The position numbers were made by a program, and so were the translations under genes. Of a stretch of DNA of 64,000 nucleotides, positions 56,708 through 64,000 are shown piece by piece (the stretch's first letter is position 1; every line of letters begins with the position of its first letter). This DNA comes from Marinobacter maroccanus. Its GTDB lineage: Bacteria > Pseudomonadota > Gammaproteobacteria > Pseudomonadales > Oleiphilaceae. The notes under the pieces were generated by a model. The model worked only from the letters and a program-made list of their open reading frames with translations, did not search any database and was not told the origin of the DNA. The stretch spans positions 124,001-188,000 of the forward strand of contig NZ_PSSX01000001.1 in assembly GCF_002933275.1 (NCBI RefSeq), written 5' to 3'.

Positions 56708-57283
56708 ATGGCTTCATATTCTACCAACGAATTTCGCGGCGGTCTTAAGGTTTTGCTGGATGGCGACCCCTGCATCATTCTCGAGAACGAGTTCGTCAAA
56801 CCCGGCAAGGGGCAGGCCTTCAACCGCGTAAAGCTGCGTAACCTCATGACCAACCGGGTCTGGGAGCGCACTTTTAAGTCCGGCGAAAGTCTGGAAGCCG
56901 CAGATGTCATTGATCAGGATATGGAATACCTCTATACCGACGGTGAGTTCTGGCACTTCATGCTTACTGATGGCTCCTTCGAACAGTACCCGGCGGATGC
57001 CAAGGCGGTTGGCGATGCCCTGAAGTGGCTGAAAGAGCAGGACGTCTACACCGTAACGCTCTACAACGGCTCGCCGCTCTCGGTAACGCCCCCCAATTTT
57101 GTCGAGCTCGAAGTGGTTGATACCGACCCGGGCATGAAGGGCGACACCGCTCAGGGTGGCTCCAAGCCTGCGACTCTTTCAACCGGTGCCGTGGTCAACG
57201 TACCGTTGTTTATCACCATCGGTGAAGTGCTCAAGGTTGATACCCGCTCCGGCGAATACGTAAGCCGGGTGAAGAGCAGTTGA
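56708..57283 (+). CDS. efp: translation elongation factor P
   Basis: EF-P relieves ribosome stalling at polyproline. The 191-residue protein has the three-domain EF-P pattern: [19 protein letters not shown], the loop KPGKGQAF with Lys34 as the site of beta-lysylation, then [18 protein letters not shown] and [15 protein letters not shown] segments ([12 protein letters not shown] seen). Lys34 together with epmA and epmB nearby predicts the lysyl-type and not the rhamnosyl-type modification used by Pseudomonas. ATG at 56708 follows CAGGTGGACATTTC. Confidence 0.97.
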   Translation: MASYSTNEFRGGLKVLLDGDPCIILENEFVKPGKGQAFNRVKLRNLMTNRVWERTFKSGESLEAADVIDQDMEYLYTDGEFWHFMLTDGSFEQYPADAKAVGDALKWLKEQDVYTVTLYNGSPLSVTPPNFVELEVVDTDPGMKGDTAQGGSKPATLSTGAVVNVPLFITIGEVLKVDTRSGEYVSRVKSS

Positions 57284-57290
57284 TCCGTTC

Positions 57291-58259
57291 ATGACCGGCG
57301 AACCTGTCTGGCAGCCCTCTGCCTCGCAGGCTGCCCTGAAAAGCCGTGCACAGCAACTGGCGTTTGTGCGCGGCTTTTTTGCGCAAAGAGGGGTGCTGGA
57401 GGTTGAGACGCCGGTACTGGGCCGGTGCGGCGTCACTGACGTAAATCTTGACGGCATCCATGCGCAGGTCACTGCCGGTTCCCGGACCGGGGGCTGGCTC
57501 CAGACTTCTCCCGAATACCACATGAAGCGCCTGCTTGCGGCCGGCTGTGGATCCATCTATCAGGTCTCCAGGGTATTCCGCGATGGCGAGCAGGGGCGTC
57601 GCCACAACCCTGAATTTTCCATGCTGGAATGGTATCGGACCGGATTTGATGACGTGGCGCTTATGGAAGAATTGTCTGATCTTGTCTGCGGCTGGCTGGG
57701 GTGTCAGCGGCCCGTCGTTATTCAGTATCGGGACGCACTGAAGCACTGGGCAGGTATCGATCCGTTTGCCGCAACCGATCGCGAACTGATGCGGCGCTGT
57801 GAGCAATGGCTGGAGCCCGAGCAGTTGGCGGATCTTGGCCGCGACGGCTGCCTGGACTTGCTCATGAGCTTTGCGGTGGAGCCGCACCTTGGCCGGGATA
57901 GGCCCATGTTCATAACCGGCTATCCGGCGTCGCAGGCGTCGCTGGCCAGGGTCTCACGGTCGCATGGCTATGAAACGGCGCACCGTTTCGAGCTTTATAT
58001 TGATGGCCTGGAGCTGTGTAACGGCTACTGGGAATTGACCGATCCAAAAGAGCAGAGGCTGCGATTTGAGGCGGAAAATCGGCAGCGCCTACGCTTCGGT
58101 AAACCTGAAATGGCGCTGGATGAGGCGTTTCTTGCCGGGCTTGAGCAAGGATTGCCCGAGTGCTCCGGTGTGGCGCTCGGGCTGGACCGACTGCTGATGC
58201 TCAAGCTCGGGGTTCAGGATATCAGTGAGGTTTTGGCCTTTCCGTTCGAACGGGCGTAA
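57291..58259 (+). CDS. epmA: EF-P-(R)-beta-lysine ligase
   Basis: EpmA is a truncated lysyl-tRNA synthetase paralogue that attaches beta-lysine to Lys34 of EF-P. The 322-residue protein has only the class II catalytic core: FFAQRGVLEVETPVLGRCGVTD, the motif-2 region YQVSRVFRDGEQGRRHNPEFSMLEWY and the motif-3 GVALGLDRLLMLKLG; the tRNA anticodon-binding domain is absent. It starts seven bases after the efp stop, so it is in one operon with efp. Confidence 0.96.
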   Translation: MTGEPVWQPSASQAALKSRAQQLAFVRGFFAQRGVLEVETPVLGRCGVTDVNLDGIHAQVTAGSRTGGWLQTSPEYHMKRLLAAGCGSIYQVSRVFRDGEQGRRHNPEFSMLEWYRTGFDDVALMEELSDLVCGWLGCQRPVVIQYRDALKHWAGIDPFAATDRELMRRCEQWLEPEQLADLGRDGCLDLLMSFAVEPHLGRDRPMFITGYPASQASLARVSRSHGYETAHRFELYIDGLELCNGYWELTDPKEQRLRFEAENRQRLRFGKPEMALDEAFLAGLEQGLPECSGVALGLDRLLMLKLGVQDISEVLAFPFERA

Positions 58260-59114
58260 TCAAGCGAGGGCGCCGAATGCCTCGCCCATGCGAACGGTTT
58301 TTCCCGCCACCTGGTCGCTGTTCCAAGTGACGGCTCCTTTGGGCATAACCATAATGACCGTGGAGCCAAGACGGAACCGGCCCATCTCCTCGCCCTTGGC
58401 AAACCTGATGGCTTGCTCGCCTTCATATCGGGTTGAGGTAACCTGCTTGCTGCCGGGCACGACGACGCCTGCCCAGCGGGTTTCCACGCTTCCAACGATC
58501 ATGGCGCCAACCAGCACCAGGGCCATGGGGCCGGAATCGGTGTCGAAGATGCAGACAACCCGCTCGTTGCGGGCGAACAGATTCGGGACATTCTCGGCAG
58601 TGACCGGATTCACCGAGAACAGCTTGCCGGGAACATGGATCATCTGCCTCAGCGTACCAGCCATTGGCATATGGATACGGTGATAGTCCTTCGGCGAGAG
58701 ATAGATGGTCGAAAACTCGCCATTGGCAAACGGGGCCGTAGTCGTTTCTTTGCCGCCCAGCAACTCACTCAGGCTGAAAGACTGGCCCTTGGCCTGGAAA
58801 ACCCGGTCTCCGGTCACCTGCCCCAGCTGGCTGATGGCACCGTCGACGGGGCTGACGAGGGTTTTTTCGCCGTCCGCCAAGGGCCGGATGCCCGGTTTCA
58901 ACTCCCTGGTGAAGAACGCATTGAAGGTGGGGTAGGCTTCCGGGTCTGGTTCGACGGCCTCGCTCATGTCTACGCCGTAGCGGCCGATAAACCATTTGAT
59001 CACCCGGTTCTTGAGCGCGGGGGAGCGGTCATTGTCGGCCAGGCGGCCGGCCAGGTTGGAAACTCCCAGTTGCGGCGTGATGTACTGGCTCAGAACAAAA
59101 AGCTTGTCGAACAT
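58260..59114 (-). CDS. psd: phosphatidylserine decarboxylase
   Basis: Psd forms phosphatidylethanolamine in the inner membrane. The 284-residue proenzyme contains the self-cleavage motif RLGSTVI (LGST), where the Ser becomes the pyruvoyl group, plus the conserved YPTFNAFFTREL, SPVDGAI and HRIHMPMAG segments. I use the ATG at 59114 (MFDKLFVLSQYI), preceded by AAGGATCACATTTA; a longer frame to 59165 has no support. It is convergent with epmA (adjacent stops) and divergent from motA. Confidence 0.96.
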   Translation of the reverse strand: MFDKLFVLSQYITPQLGVSNLAGRLADNDRSPALKNRVIKWFIGRYGVDMSEAVEPDPEAYPTFNAFFTRELKPGIRPLADGEKTLVSPVDGAISQLGQVTGDRVFQAKGQSFSLSELLGGKETTTAPFANGEFSTIYLSPKDYHRIHMPMAGTLRQMIHVPGKLFSVNPVTAENVPNLFARNERVVCIFDTDSGPMALVLVGAMIVGSVETRWAGVVVPGSKQVTSTRYEGEQAIRFAKGEEMGRFRLGSTVIMVMPKGAVTWNSDQVAGKTVRMGEAFGALA

Positions 59115-59252
59115 TAAATGTGATCCTTTGCGATCAAAGGCGCGAAGTTTACCAAAGACTGCCACCTGTATAGAAATTGTTTCACGGCTTCGCGGTTCGG
59201 GCGAGGCCTTGCTATTATCAGGTCACCTTTTACGTGACAGCTTCCGGCTCCG

Positions 59253-59260
59253 GCCGATAA
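59253..59260 (+). promoter_or_regulatory. possible sigma-28 (FliA) -10 element before motA
   Basis: GCCGATAA is identical to the sigma-28 -10 consensus and lies 29 bases before the motA ATG. The expected TAAA at -35 is not seen at 15-16 bases upstream, so activity is uncertain. Confidence 0.5.
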
Positions 59261-59288
59261 CCAAGAATATAAGGCGTGCTTAGTTACC

Positions 59289-60140
59289 ATGTTACTGATC
59301 ATCGGCGGGATTATTGTTCTGGCCAGCGTATTGACTGGCTATGTTCTCCATGGCGGCAATTTGATGGTGCTCTGGCAGCCAACCGAAGTGTTGATCATTT
59401 TCGGGGCGGCTCTGGGGTCGTTCATTATTGCCAATCCGGTACATACGCTTAAGGAAACCTTTAGCCGGGGTTTTCAGCTGCTCATTGGTTCGCCCTACAA
59501 CAAATCCTTCTACATGGATCTGCTCAGTCTGATGTACGAGATTTTTGATAAATCTCGTAAACAGGGAGTGATGGCCATAGAAGAAGATATCGACAATCCG
59601 GAATCCAGCCAGATTTTCACTCGTTACCCTGCGATTATGAAATCCAGGGAATTGCTGGCATTTATCACCGATTATCTGCGCATTATCAGTTCCGGAAACA
59701 TGGCGACCCATGAGCTGGAAGGCATGATGGAAAACGAAATCGACAGCCGCCAGCACGAAATCGAAGAGCCTGCCCATGCGGTCAACAAGATCGCAGACGC
59801 GTTGCCTGGTTTGGGGATTGTCGCGGCGGTGCTGGGCATCGTCATCACGATGAATTTCATGAGTGAGGGCCCCGAAAAAATCGGACTGAGCGTGGCGGCG
59901 GCACTAGTTGGTACGTTTTTGGGTATTTTCATGGGCTACGGTTTTGTGGGTCCCACCTCCATTGCCATGGAGCATGCGGCAAAGTACGAGCTGAAGGCTT
60001 ACGAGTGCGTTAAATCGTCAATTGTCGCGACCGTTTCCGGGCAGGCACCCCAGATGGCCATTGAGTTCGGCCGGAAAGCATTGCCGACGGATAAGCGACC
60101 CGGATTCCAGGAACTGAACGATCACGTTCGCTCCAAGTAA
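59289..60140 (+). CDS. motA: flagellar motor stator protein MotA
   Basis: MotA and MotB form the proton-driven stator. The 283-residue protein has four membrane segments: residues ~1-20 (LLIIGGIIVLASVLTGYVLHGG), ~30-50, ~170-190 (DALPGLGIVAAVLGIVITMNF, including conserved Pro) and ~200-220 (AAALVGTFLGIFMGYGFVGP). The cytoplasmic loop has the charged Arg/Glu region (REL, EIDSRQHEIEEP) that contacts FliG. The order psd-motA-motB-rsgA-orn is as in Pseudomonas. Long MotA of this length usually serves H+-type motors. Confidence 0.95.
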   Translation: MLLIIGGIIVLASVLTGYVLHGGNLMVLWQPTEVLIIFGAALGSFIIANPVHTLKETFSRGFQLLIGSPYNKSFYMDLLSLMYEIFDKSRKQGVMAIEEDIDNPESSQIFTRYPAIMKSRELLAFITDYLRIISSGNMATHELEGMMENEIDSRQHEIEEPAHAVNKIADALPGLGIVAAVLGIVITMNFMSEGPEKIGLSVAAALVGTFLGIFMGYGFVGPTSIAMEHAAKYELKAYECVKSSIVATVSGQAPQMAIEFGRKALPTDKRPGFQELNDHVRSK

Positions 60141-60171
60141 TACCGCCAGAACCTGACCCCGGAGCCGATTC

Positions 60172-61131
60172 GTGGAAGAACAGCCGATCATTATCAAACG
60201 CAAGAAGAAAATAGTCGGGGGCCATCACGGTGGTTCCTGGAAAGTTGCGTTTGCCGATTTCGCCACCGCCATGATGGCGTTCTTCCTGGTGCTCTGGTTA
60301 ACCGCGACGGCCTCGCCGGAGCAGAAAAAAGCGGTTGAGGGTTACTTCCGGGATCCCGTTGGCTTTACCGAGGGGGGCTCTCCAAACCCTGTGGATCTTG
60401 AGGGCAGTGCTTCGGTGGTCAACGAGGCAAGTCCGGACATCGAGTCCAGCCAGATCCAGATCGAAGATCAGGTGGTAGATGAGCTCTCAGAAACTCTGGA
60501 GCAGCGGCGAATGGAAGAGCTTTTCCAGGAGCTTAAGGAGCGCATTGAACAGAACGAAACCCTGCAGGAGTTCAAAGACCAGCTGTTGATCGACATCACT
60601 GACGAGGGCTTGCGAATCCAGATCGTCGACCGATCCGGGCGTCCCATGTTCGACAGCGGCCGCGCAGAGCTTAAGTACTACTCGCAGGACATTCTGTTTG
60701 AACTGGCTAAAACCCTGGGTTCCGTAAACAACAAACTCAGTATCACCGGGCACACCGATTCCACACCGTTCAGCGGTCGGCCCGGTTACACCAACTGGGA
60801 GTTGTCGGCGGACCGGGCAAATACCGCCAGAAGAGCCCTGGTCGCCGGTGGTGTTCGTCAGCAACAGATTGCCCGGGTTGTGGGGCTGAGCGATTCCGTG
60901 CTGTTCGACAAGGAAGACCCGAATGCACCGGTGAATCGCCGGATCTCCATCATCGTCCTCAACAAGAAAACCGTCGACAACATCCAGAGCAGCGCCGGCC
61001 AGTCGGATGAGCCCCTGATTGATCTGACCCGGCCAACGGAGGCGGAGCAGGAGGCTGCACGGGAGCGCCTGGAAAGCGGGGAATGGTTGCAGGAGAAAGA
61101 AGAGCCTGCGCCGGGCGAGTTGAACTGGTAA
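60172..61131 (+). CDS. motB: flagellar motor stator protein MotB
   Basis: The 319-residue protein has a short basic N terminus (KRKKK), the single membrane helix WKVAFADFATAMMAFFLVLWL with the proton-carrying Asp29 (E. coli Asp32), and a C-terminal OmpA-type peptidoglycan-binding domain (LSITGHTDSTPF, NWELSADRANTARRAL, NRRISIIVL). A ~100-residue plug/linker precedes the OmpA domain. The GTG at 60172 follows CCGGAGCCGATT. It is 31 bases downstream of motA on the same strand, so the pair is one operon. Confidence 0.95.
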   Translation: MEEQPIIIKRKKKIVGGHHGGSWKVAFADFATAMMAFFLVLWLTATASPEQKKAVEGYFRDPVGFTEGGSPNPVDLEGSASVVNEASPDIESSQIQIEDQVVDELSETLEQRRMEELFQELKERIEQNETLQEFKDQLLIDITDEGLRIQIVDRSGRPMFDSGRAELKYYSQDILFELAKTLGSVNNKLSITGHTDSTPFSGRPGYTNWELSADRANTARRALVAGGVRQQQIARVVGLSDSVLFDKEDPNAPVNRRISIIVLNKKTVDNIQSSAGQSDEPLIDLTRPTEAEQEAARERLESGEWLQEKEEPAPGELNW

Positions 61132-61142
61132 AGCCGGGTACG

Positions 61143-62198
61143 TCAGTCCAGTTTCAGCCCCCGGGCCTGTTGCTCCGTCATATCCTGAAGTATCCGGTGG
61201 AAGCTTTTCAGCCGCTCGGGGCTGATTTTTCCTTCTTCAGCGGCCTTGTTGATGGCGCAGCCGGGGTCACCCATGTGCCGGCAATTGCGGAATTTGCAGG
61301 TGCCAATCACCTCCCTGATTTCCCGAAAGCCGTATTCGATTTCCTGCGCCGTCATATGCCAGAGCCCGAACTCACGGATCCCCGGCGAGTCAATCAGATC
61401 GCCTCCGAGGGGCAGGTGGAACAGTTTGGCCGTGGTTGTGGTGTGAATACCCTTGCCGGTGCTCTCCGACACAGCCCCAACGCGAATAGCTTCATCGGGC
61501 ATCAGGGTCTGGATAATGGATGACTTGCCCACCCCGGATTGCCCCACAAACACACTGGTCTGATCCTTCACCAGCGCCTCAACCTCCGGCGAGGGTTTAT
61601 CCCCCGACTCGGCTGCGGACGTTCGCACCACCTCATAGCCGAGGGCCTCATAGCGGCCCAGCAGCGCATCGATACTTTCCTGGTTGCTGTCGGTGATCAG
61701 ATCCGTCTTGTTCAACAGAATCACCGCCGGAATGTCTGTGATCTCTGACGCCACCAGATACCGATCAATAAGGTTGTCGTGCGGTTCCGGCTCCGGCGCG
61801 ATCACAAGAATAATGTGATCAATATTGGCGGCCACCGGTTTCAGGGCGCCAAAATTATCCGGCCGCTGCAGCAGATTGCGACGCTCACTCCGGGCGACAA
61901 TCACCCCGGTTTCATTCTTACCCGGCCGCCAGACAACCTTGTCACCGGTCACCAGGCTATCGATGTTGGCCCGAACAAAGCACCGCACCACGTCACCGAC
62001 CTGATCACCCTCCAGGGCTTCGACATCCAGCTGTTGCCCATAGTGGGCAATAACCAACCCTTCCTGCTCCGGACCGAGCTCCCCGGCATCAGCCTGCTCC
62101 TGAACCTTCTTCTCCTTGCGCGCCGCCCGGGCCGCCCGCTCTTCCTGGACTTTCTTGATGCGGAATTGCTGCTGTTTGTTCAGTCGCCGTTTTGCCAT
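61143..62198 (-). CDS. rsgA: ribosome small subunit-dependent GTPase A
   Basis: RsgA checks late 30S subunit maturation. The 351-residue protein has an N-terminal OB domain, the circularly permuted GTPase with G4 (VILLNKTDLI), G1 (FVGQSGVGKSSIIQTL), G3-like (DSPGIREF) and a C-terminal zinc knuckle (CKFRNCRHMGDPGCAI). The basic Lys/Arg N terminus (MAKRRLNKQQQFRIKK) is normal for gammaproteobacterial RsgA. The ATG at 62198 is preferred to an upstream frame start at 62216. The gap to orn holds repeat copy 8. Confidence 0.96.
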   Translation of the reverse strand: MAKRRLNKQQQFRIKKVQEERAARAARKEKKVQEQADAGELGPEQEGLVIAHYGQQLDVEALEGDQVGDVVRCFVRANIDSLVTGDKVVWRPGKNETGVIVARSERRNLLQRPDNFGALKPVAANIDHIILVIAPEPEPHDNLIDRYLVASEITDIPAVILLNKTDLITDSNQESIDALLGRYEALGYEVVRTSAAESGDKPSPEVEALVKDQTSVFVGQSGVGKSSIIQTLMPDEAIRVGAVSESTGKGIHTTTTAKLFHLPLGGDLIDSPGIREFGLWHMTAQEIEYGFREIREVIGTCKFRNCRHMGDPGCAINKAAEEGKISPERLKSFHRILQDMTEQQARGLKLD

Positions 62199-62298
62199 GT
62201 AGATAGCTGATGCCAAATTTGGTGTGCGTGAGGTGTTACATCATACGTTAATCGTCCACAATACAAAGACAAATCAGACCGGTGTAATCTCAATAACA

Positions 62299-62329
62299 TT
62301 GACCGGCAATGACGTTTTTCTTGTATATC
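62299..62329 (+). promoter_or_regulatory. candidate promoter for orn upstream of repeat copy 8
   Basis: TTGACC (62299-62304) and TATATC (62324-62329), with a rather long 19-base spacer. If used, the orn mRNA would start just before the repeat element and carry it in its 5' leader. Confidence 0.35.
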
Positions 62330-62342
62330 TCTTAACTTTGCT

Positions 62343-62450
62343 GCGGGGGTGGGGTTGTTGATCCGGGAATGTCGTCGGCCATGGATGGACGACGCCAAGC
62401 GCACATGGATGTGCTCGTAGCGTTTCCCGGATCAACAACCCCACGCCCGC
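62343..62450 (-). repeat. conserved-core hairpin element, copy 8 (rsgA-orn gap)
   Basis: Twenty-seven-base inverted arms with one mismatch (62343-62369, 62424-62450). The core has the second stem as GTCGTC/GACGAC where copies 3 and 6 have GTCGGC/GCCGAC, a compensated change. Plus-strand loops are ATGGAT twice. It ends 29 bases before the orn start. Confidence 0.93.
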
Positions 62451-62479
62451 GGACTCAAATCTAGAAGGCTGGTAACAAA

Positions 62480-63022
62480 ATGGCAGAAGGCGATCGCCTA
62501 GTTTGGATTGATCTGGAAATGACAGGCCTGGATCCGGAAAAAGAGCGGATCATCGAAATGGCCACAATTATCACCGATTCAGAGCTCAATATAGTTGCGG
62601 AAGGACCGGTTATCGCCGTCCATCAGCCACAATCCTTTCTGGATGCCATGGACGAATGGTGCACCCGAACCCATGGTGAAAGCGGCCTCACCAAGCGCGT
62701 TCAGGAAAGCGACATCTCCGAATCTGAAGCCGAACAGCAGACTATCGAATTCCTGAAAAAACACCTGGAAAAGGGCCAGTCACCCCTCTGTGGCAACAGT
62801 ATCGGCCAGGATCGCCGATTCCTCGTCAAGTACATGCCCGAACTGGAAGACTTCTTCCACTACCGGAACCTCGATGTATCCACGGTGAAAGAGCTAGCCC
62901 GTCGCTGGCGCCCGGATGTCCTGGCCGGGGTTAAAAAGAAAGGTAGCCACCTAGCCCTCGACGACATCCGCGACTCCATCAACGAACTGCGCCATTATCG
63001 GGAACAGTTCTTCAAGCTATAG
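62480..63022 (+). CDS. orn: oligoribonuclease
   Basis: Orn degrades RNA dinucleotides and finishes c-di-GMP breakdown by hydrolysing pGpG. The 180-residue protein has the DEDDh exonuclease motifs: DLEMTGLD, the [12 protein letters not shown] region, and [18 protein letters not shown]. It is therefore a functional partner of the EAL phosphodiesterase in this window. ATG follows AGAAGGCTGGTAAC. Its stop overlaps that of the convergent queG gene. Confidence 0.97.
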   Translation: MAEGDRLVWIDLEMTGLDPEKERIIEMATIITDSELNIVAEGPVIAVHQPQSFLDAMDEWCTRTHGESGLTKRVQESDISESEAEQQTIEFLKKHLEKGQSPLCGNSIGQDRRFLVKYMPELEDFFHYRNLDVSTVKELARRWRPDVLAGVKKKGSHLALDDIRDSINELRHYREQFFKL

Positions 63023-64000
63023 ACCGTGCCGCCTCAAGGCCCACTGGACATGCTCGCGGACCATCTCGGAAGGGTGGTTTGCCCGCTGTTTCAGGGCCTC
63101 TATCACCGGAATGGTTGAGGGCGCGTTGCCCAACCCGACCGCCAGGTTGCGAAGCCAGCCCTCATAGCCCGTTCGCCGAATCGCGGATCCCTCAGTGCGT
63201 TTCAGGAACTGCTCCTCCGTCCAGAGAAACAGTTCTGCCAGGGAACTGTTGTCCAGCCCGTGTCTCGGTTGAAAGTCCTTCTCTCCTGTCGGCTTGCTGA
63301 ACTTTTGCCACGGACACACCAACTGGCAGTCGTCGCAGCCAAAAACCCGGTTGCCCATTAGTGGTCGCAGCTCCTCGGGTATGCTCCCCTTAAGCTCAAT
63401 GGTCAGATAGCTGATACAGCGCCGGGCATCAAGCTTGTGGGGGCCAACAAAGGCGTCCGTCGGGCAGAGATCAAGGCAGGCGGAGCAACTGCCGCAATGG
63501 TCGGCTTCAAACGGCTCATCGGTGGGCAGGGGCGCGCTGGTAAAGATTTCCCCGAGGAAAAAGAACGAGCCGGCCTTCGGGTGGATCAGCATGTTGTTCT
63601 TGCCAATCCAGCCCAGACCCGCCCTCTGCGCCAGGGCGCGCTCCAGCACCGGCGCGCTGTCCACGAACGCCCGATAGTCGTATCCGCGGACGGCTTCATC
63701 AATCCTGGCTGCCAACTGCGCAAGCCGCTTGCGGATCAGCTTGTGGTAATCCCGTCCGAGAGCGTAGCGTGTCACATAGGCGCCCTCGCGGTTAGTAAGC
63801 GCTTCTTTCGGGCTGTCCGGTGAGGGCAGGTAGTCCATTCTCACTGAAATCACCCGAGTCGTGCCCGGCACCAGGGAGGTGGGCGTGTAACGCTTGTCAC
63901 CATGGTGGGCCATATAGTCCATTTCGCCCTGATAACCCGCTGCCAGCCAGTCCTGCAAATGGTTCGCGTGCTCGCCAGTGTCCGCCGTGGTAATGCCCAC
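63017..64000 (-). CDS. queG: epoxyqueuosine reductase, N-terminus beyond window
   Basis: QueG reduces epoxyqueuosine to queuosine in tRNA, using cobalamin and two 4Fe-4S clusters. The visible 327 residues include the family start region ([19 protein letters not shown]), [27 protein letters not shown], the ferredoxin-like clusters [12 protein letters not shown] and [10 protein letters not shown], and a C-terminal HEAT-like tail ([11 protein letters not shown]). The first ~30 residues lie past position 64000. It overlaps orn by six bases at the stops. Confidence 0.95.
   Translation of the reverse strand: MGITTADTGEHANHLQDWLAAGYQGEMDYMAHHGDKRYTPTSLVPGTTRVISVRMDYLPSPDSPKEALTNREGAYVTRYALGRDYHKLIRKRLAQLAARIDEAVRGYDYRAFVDSAPVLERALAQRAGLGWIGKNNMLIHPKAGSFFFLGEIFTSAPLPTDEPFEADHCGSCSACLDLCPTDAFVGPHKLDARRCISYLTIELKGSIPEELRPLMGNRVFGCDDCQLVCPWQKFSKPTGEKDFQPRHGLDNSSLAELFLWTEEQFLKRTEGSAIRRTGYEGWLRNLAVGLGNAPSTIPVIEALKQRANHPSEMVREHVQWALRRHGL

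Overview
The window reads as a chromosomal segment of a marine gammaproteobacterium, most likely Marinobacter or a close relative. The reasons are gene content, Pseudomonas-like gene order, and an acyclic-terpene catabolic cluster; genus assignment is inference. From 38.7 to 64 kb the order parE ... parC-serB-fimX-(PilZ protein) ... psd-motA-motB-rsgA-orn follows Pseudomonas aeruginosa PA4967-PA4951, with extra genes between parE and parC. No rRNA, tRNA, prophage, transposase or CRISPR array was found.

Layout. 0-7.5 kb: the end of rlmJ, an unknown protein paired with an MscS channel, a lipoprotein TRAP binding protein, a DMT exporter, a GIY-YIG protein, two alpha/beta hydrolases and an OmpA-type lipoprotein. 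7.6-15.8 kb: serA diverging from a D-2-hydroxyglutarate dehydrogenase-like gene, a sirtuin, a UbiB-like kinase, an FAA hydrolase, apt with a purine permease, and a TRIC channel. 16-17.7 kb: a BLUF photoreceptor with a C-terminal membrane helix and a quinone oxidoreductase. 18.2-31 kb: a complete atuRABCDEFGH-type cluster (citronellol/geraniol degradation) on the minus strand, with a divergent TetR regulator and a clear operator. 31.2-35.4 kb: a three-gene TRAP-like transporter with a fused small+large permease. 35.6-38.7 kb: a subtilisin-like lipoprotein coupled to a PrcB-like lipoprotein. 38.7-64 kb: topoisomerase IV, an ion/acid permease, c-di-GMP proteins (EAL, FimX, PilZ), cytochrome b561/YceI, an MCP, the EF-P lysylation set (epmB, efp, epmA), psd, the flagellar stator motAB, rsgA, orn and a partial queG.

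The most unusual signal is non-coding. Eight elements of about 100-190 bp share one design: a conserved core that folds into two hairpins, each with an A-TCCN-T loop (ANGGAT on the other strand), enclosed by a 23-30 bp, near-perfect inverted repeat. The arm sequence is different in every copy. Seven copies lie between 17.7 and 28.5 kb, filling every long gap of the atu cluster, and one lies in the rsgA-orn gap. The core stems show compensatory changes while the loops stay fixed. The loop strand matches the known CsrA/RsmA recognition pattern (GGA in a hairpin loop, two sites about 24 nt apart). A second, REP-like repeat family (GTAGGTCGGATTA type) lies beside them.

A 15-codon ORF with a strong ribosome binding site and its own hairpin terminator lies in the gap before the EAL gene. 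Coordinates of starts were chosen from visible ribosome binding sites and family alignments from memory; no database search was possible.
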